A stretch of DNA of 39,882 bases from Ophiothrix spiculata. Its lineage: Eukaryota; Echinodermata; Ophiuroidea; Amphilepidida; Ophiotrichidae. Shown piece after piece: positions 25,101 through 31,100 of this stretch (positions within the stretch are counted from its first letter, which is position 1; every line of letters starts with the position of its first letter). Made by a program: the position numbers and the translations under genes. Where the stretch lies: the NCBI GenBank assembly GCA_000969725.1, contig JXSR01S064357.1; one strand, 5' to 3'. The notes beneath the pieces were generated by a model, which saw nothing but the letters and a program-made list of their open reading frames with translations, did not search any database and was not told the DNA's origin.

Positions 25101-28100
25101 TTTTCATTTTAGGCCTGTTCTTTCATTTTATCTAAAGATCTTCAATTCAGTGTTTGTATACTAGTTTGGTGCGCCATGAACTTAATTAAATAGATAAATA
25201 AATTTGTTTTTCAAGAAAGGGGATCGTTAGTCTTTTGCTCTCCTATGAAGTTAAATACATTGCCATCCACTCCTGTCTTGTGCCTATATTAGCCCTAAAT
25301 TATAGTGGAATATTTTGTGATTGTAATAAGTGAAATGGATTGAAAGTGCAAGTAGTAAAGAGTAAACAAGATGGCAACCCGCAGTTACTGGTGATTAAGG
25401 TCCGTATGCACAAAAAAGGTTTAAGAGCTAGACCAGGTGCTGATTTCACTAACATTTAGCAATGGTCGGCTACCCCTGTTATGGTCGCTCACTCCAAAAA
25501 TGATAGCTAAATTGTTAAAAATACTCGCTATTTCGCGATTATTTTTGATCAAAACGGGGTTAGCGACCATTGCTTAATGTTAGTGAAATCAGCCTCAGGT
25601 TTAAAGTTAGACCTGGTTTAAATCAAATTTTGTCTCACAGCTAATATATATTTTCCTCATCCAATATTCTCATATTTTGTGTTGTTTGTAGGATTGTTGG
25701 TTGAATCTTCAATATCTTAAAAGCTAATGCGGTTCAAAATGCTTCAAAAGGTCCTTTTATGGCAGTAGTAATTTTGACTTAGACCCGGTCTAAATTTAAA
25801 CCTGGTCTAAATCTTAAAGCTCTTTTGAACATTCAGACCTAATATCCCAAAGTGTGTACTGCTAAACCACACACAATTCAATTGTGCATTCATTGCCTTT
25901 TGTTTTAATTTATTCCAGGGCCAGATCATCAGCTTGACAAGCCCAACTACCACACCATATCACCAAAAGATTTCTTTACATTCACGATACCTTTTGATAT
26001 GGAAGGAGACACAAAAGTAAGCTTTACCCTAACTATGGATGTGCATTATCAGAGTCTGTCAATGGGCACCGCATGATGTCATTGTTATTAAGCACAAAAC
26101 AACAATAATGCCGTCAATATTATTGTTCTGTTGTTGTATTCGACGGTCATTAAACATGGAGGTGCCCTCTGTAGGTATACTTACAAGATTAAAATGTGAG
26201 GATAAGTTTTCAGCATGGCTCACCTGAAATGCATGACGTTTACTTCTTTGAATCACATTGTTAGTTTGGAAAATACAGAAATTGAAATTCGCAATCAGAG
26301 ACCTAGAATATTGATCAATACTGCATTATCGCAGCATGAAGTTGCCTAAATTCAACTGCATCACGCGATGCCCATCGATGAAATTCGCATTTTTGTTTAT
26401 TGCCCTTAGACACACATGATTTCAGTTCGGGGGAACTCACAATTTGGATACGTATCTGAATTTGGATACCCACGTACATTTTTTATCCAAATTGTGATAA
26501 CCGTATCAGAATAAAGATATGGAGGGGTATCCGAATTCTGATACGCCTGTCGTGGCGCAGGAAACAAATCGATAGTGCAAGCTGGCAAGTACATGTAGAA
26601 CATCTTTCTTGCATCTATGATAAATGTATCTGTGGAAATGTCATTTCCATATGTGCAATTCCAGCGGGACAGCTTTGAAACATGTCCTGATAGCTCCTTA
26701 TAATAGAAGGCAAAATAATTTGGCCAAAACTTTCTTAGAATTTAGATGGCAAATGATGATAATGTTATTGACTTTTATACATATCGGTATGGTGTGCGGT
26801 AAAGCTGAATATTAATTTCAGCTGATATCCCGTTTCAGCTGTTTTCAATCCAAATTCAGATACGGGTATCAGAATTTTGATACGGAGTATCTAAATTCGG
26901 ATACGTATCCGAATTGTGAGTTCCGCCGAACTGATTTTGTAGGTAGATGTTTACAGATTGATGAGTTTGAATTTCCCGCTACATGTAAGCTATTAAAATG
27001 GTCAATATTCTTAATCAAGTCTCCTGGGGGGGGGGGGCACTCACTATCTAAAGTGACAGGATGTGACTCGGCGAGATAAAAAGTAGGGGGTCATCGGGTA
27101 CAATTTTGCGCACAAAAAATAGGGGGTCATTTGGTAAACAGCATAAATAAAAGTGAGATCATCCATTTGAAAATGGAGTCATTGAGGTAAGTTGAAATAC
27201 CAAATGCCCATAAAAATAAAAATGAGATATTAGTTCAGAACAACAAAACAACACATTTTAAATACCAGCCCCAACTCTTGGCCTGGGCAGTGAACTTATT
27301 GCAAATGTCTTGCAGTAGAAAAATCCGATAATCAATATTAATTACGCTATGGAACTGATTTAAGGGTTCTGTCAAGCCTTAGGTTTCAGAAATGGTTTCT
27401 GCTCTGTAACTCAGCAATGGATAATTAAATCCAAATAAAAGTATACACTTCTAGAAGCGGGTTTGAATGCTGAACATGATGGTGAGGTCATTTTTGGACC
27501 AAAATGTGTAAATTTGAACCTAATATCATATCCTAAAATCATGTTTTTGGCCCAAATTTTTAATGGAAAGTTAACAAAACTTTGTTTTGGTAAAATTTTG
27601 AACTCTTATGGTCAAAACATAGTCGGCCTTCAAACAAAATTTTCGCTACAAAACATTTGGTCATGACCAAATGTTTGGTTGCGAAAATTTTGTTTGGAGG
27701 CCGACTATGTTTTGACCCATACTTTTTAAGGCATAGAAAACAATATCTAGGATCACATCACTCAAATTTGTGATTTTTGTCTTATTTTTGGAAATATTGA
27801 TATAAAATTGGATGGATTGAGCATGATACAAAAAGATATTGGTCGAGCTATGAGGTTTACGAAATATCGTGCGAGACGCGCAGCGTCGAGCTCGATATTT
27901 CTTAAACTCATAGCGAGACCAATATCTTTGAGTATCATGCGAAAAAATCCATCCAATTTTATCATTATTATGTTCAAAATCTGACATTTTGTATTCTGTC
28001 CGATATCCCTGACCGATATTTTTGGAAATCGGACAGCTCAGAACATAATAATGCCAAAAATAGGTCAAAAATTGCATTTTTAAACCAAAAATCTCATGTT

Positions 28101-31100
28101 GGCCCATTTTTGGTTTATTTTTTAGCAATATTTCAAAAAATAATATAAAAAATGAAAAATTAGTTCTTAGATAGGTTCTAAAAAGGAAAGTGGTGCAAAA
28201 TTTTACCAAGCAAAATTTGGTTACCTTTTTCGTAAAATTTTGGGCCCAAAACATGATTTTAGGACCGTCTTAACTTTGGCCCAAAATGTCAGATTTTGGT
28301 CTAAAATGTTGTTCAGTATGCAAATCCGCTTCTAGAAATGTATATTTTATATGGATTTGATTAGCTTGCTGATTTACAGAGCATAAAGCGCCAGATATAG
28401 TTCGTAATTTTTACCAATTGTATAATCCATACAGCTGAATGCATATTGACCTCCAGTTCCCAGACGATATTATCGATTGGAATAATTCGCTAAAACTACA
28501 ATTAGAATGATAAAAAATCAAGACAGTGACCAAAATTTCAAATGAAAATGTTTCTCATTGGAGAAAAATGAAGTAGTTAGCTAATCTTTTAAAATCCACA
28601 GTACATGTCAAGGACATATTTCAGATTATAATGAAAAGACCGAGGTAATTATGGTAAACAACGATTACAAAAGAAAGTAATGAACTATGAATTGTCAAAA
28701 TACTACAGATGAGTAATCATTGCAAAATGTGCCATGATGCCAAAAATATTTCTCCATCCTGAATATTTCGGTAAATGGTAAAATATTTTACGGTATGGCA
28801 AAAATTTTACACCATGAGAAAAAATTAAAATGAAAATTTTCATTCCGAATGAAAATTTAACATAGTGGTGAAAATGTAACACCATGAGAAAAATTCTGAA
28901 TGAAAATGATTACAAAAATGACGAAGTATATCTAGGCCTTAAGGCACATCTGAAAATGAGGGATTGATAAGGGTTGATAGTACCCTTAACTTAACAAAGT
29001 AAAGCGTACACTTTGGCGCATACCTGTTTATTAAATCAAATAGGCCTATTAAAAGTTTCCTGATCGATGCGCTCATACAGATGAATACGATTATCTTTCG
29101 ATTGTGGGCAAAATTGATGAAATTTGAATAAAATTGGGCATATTGAGTATAATGAAAGAACATGAACATAAAATCCTATTGGGTCAAGAGAAGACAAACA
29201 ACTTTTCTTCATGACTTTTCTTGAAGTTTGATGTTTACTAAAAAAAAAAAAAAATTAAACCAGGGTCTATTTGATTTGGATGGACAATAGTTTATCATAA
29301 CATGTTCTTGGTTGGGGGGGGGAGGCCTAGATTTTCTATGCACAATACCATGTGCAATTCTATTTGCTGCCAATGTAGTTATGAAACTCATCTATCTATT
29401 AATACCAAATAACAGGGAAGACAGTATTTCAAAAAAAAAAAATCACCTTGTTTAGGCTTTCGCCAAGGAAACCCAACTTGTCCTTGGTACCAAGTAAGAT
29501 GAAGGAAGCTTCTCTTGGAGCCTACAGATGTACACATAAGACACAGTTTGTTTCTTCCACAAATGCAAAATTAGAGTTAAACAATATTTCAAAAACTAAT
29601 GCAATAAACTAATGCAGGGGTCAGTTTGAATCTTGAACAGCCCTCCCTAAAGCTCTATGCAATACTAACGTTGACTCAGCGTGAAACCTTGGGGTCAGTA
29701 TTTTTTATTATTGTGATGACTTTACATTCATTTATTTAACATCTGTGAAGCTTTACCTTATACAAATTGGGAAAAAGTGAACCTTAGGCTCTGATCACAT
29801 AGAAGTATACGGTATTCGCTATACGCTATTCGGTGGCTATATTTTATATAGGCACGGCGAGCTATACGTTTTTCCGAATAGTGCCCTCTTATGCGACCCG
29901 GTAGCATCAAATTCACTTGTTCAATTGCATCTATATGCGTGCCTATGTAAAATTGTGCACCGTATACCCAAATAGTATAGTTCTATGTGATCGCATCCTT
30001 AGACAAGTATTTCATGTATGTTGGTGAAGTGATACCATCTCATTTTTCGTTAATTTTGTTGATACAGTGTCAGTCGAATGCTGAAGTTGCGTTGAACTTG
30101 ACCACCCCTCTGTCCACAAAACAATAAAGTTATGATGAAGAAAATATAAAAATACATAATTTACTTGACCTGCTTATAAATCTATATATGTTTAATCTTC
30201 AATGTGGAGTATATGAAAGTGTCATAAAAATGGACCGTAATAACGACATTACTACTTTTCATTTTAGGCTGAATACTTTCAATCTTTGAATGATTGGAAT
30301 AGGTGTACTTTAGGTCCCATCAAAATCTTTTCACCCCAAAAACTGCTGTATGTGTTTTCTATACTATCATTTAGTATTAACCTTTACATAAATTATTGTT
30401 TTAAGGAAATTCCATGTGGCCTGTCAGCTTCATATGAGAAAGCACTTAATGACAGGGAGACAGAAATCAAAACCTGGCAACAAATGGTGAAACAGTCAGG
30501 GCTGACCAAAGCTCAGAAGAAACAGTTTCAGACACTTGTAGAGAATAAATTTCAGGTGAGTGATCTCATATACAGTTAGTGACTGCTATGAGTGCAGTGG
30601 TTAAACAGTCAGGGCTGACCAAAGCTCAGAAGAAGCAGTTCCAGACAGTTGTAGAAATGGTGTTATTCATGATCTCATGTACAGTTAATGGAATGCTTAA
30701 AATTTTCCCAACATCTTGGCAGAAATCTTTGTGCCTCAAATCAAATTAGATGCCTCAATTGTAAATTGCAAGAGTATTTTTGATTTTTTTGATGCTTATG
30801 AGTTCAATAGTGTTTGTGATGTACATACATGTAGATTGCTGGGATGTACATCCATGTAGATTGCTGGGATGTACATCCATGTAGATTGCTGGGATGTACA
30901 TCCATGTAGATTGCTGGGATGTACATCCATGTAGATTGATGTACATCCATGTAGATTGCTGGGATGTACATCCATGTAGATTGCTGGGATGTACATCCAT
31001 GTAGATTGCTGGGATGTACATCCATGTAGATTCCTAGGATTTACATCCATGTAGATTCCTGGGATGTACATGGATACGTACATCCATGTAGATTCCTGGG

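Larger units (their letters stand above)
27360..28390. mobile_element. Large foldback element, about 250-bp inverted ends
   Basis: The left end starts TTAAGGGTTCTGTCAAGCC. The arms share CTCTGTAACTCAGCAATGG, TCTAGAAGCGG, GAACATGATGG and TTTTGGCCCAAA in inverted order (right: CCGCTTCTAGAAATGTATA, TTGCTGATTTACAGAG). Two further palindromes (27610-27717 and 27802-27962) sit inside. A related fragment is nested in the hAT element (11930-12165). Open frames across it are palindrome by-products. Confidence 0.75.

Noticed and set aside
27661-28254. 197-codon minus-strand open frame
   Set aside because: It lies inside the large foldback element, its residues are low-complexity and AT-driven, and no domain is recognisable.
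29456-29493. Possible cassette exon (after TTTAG, before GTAAGA) in intron 15
   Set aside because: Its length is not a multiple of three and exons 15 and 16 already join in phase with no residues missing relative to human.
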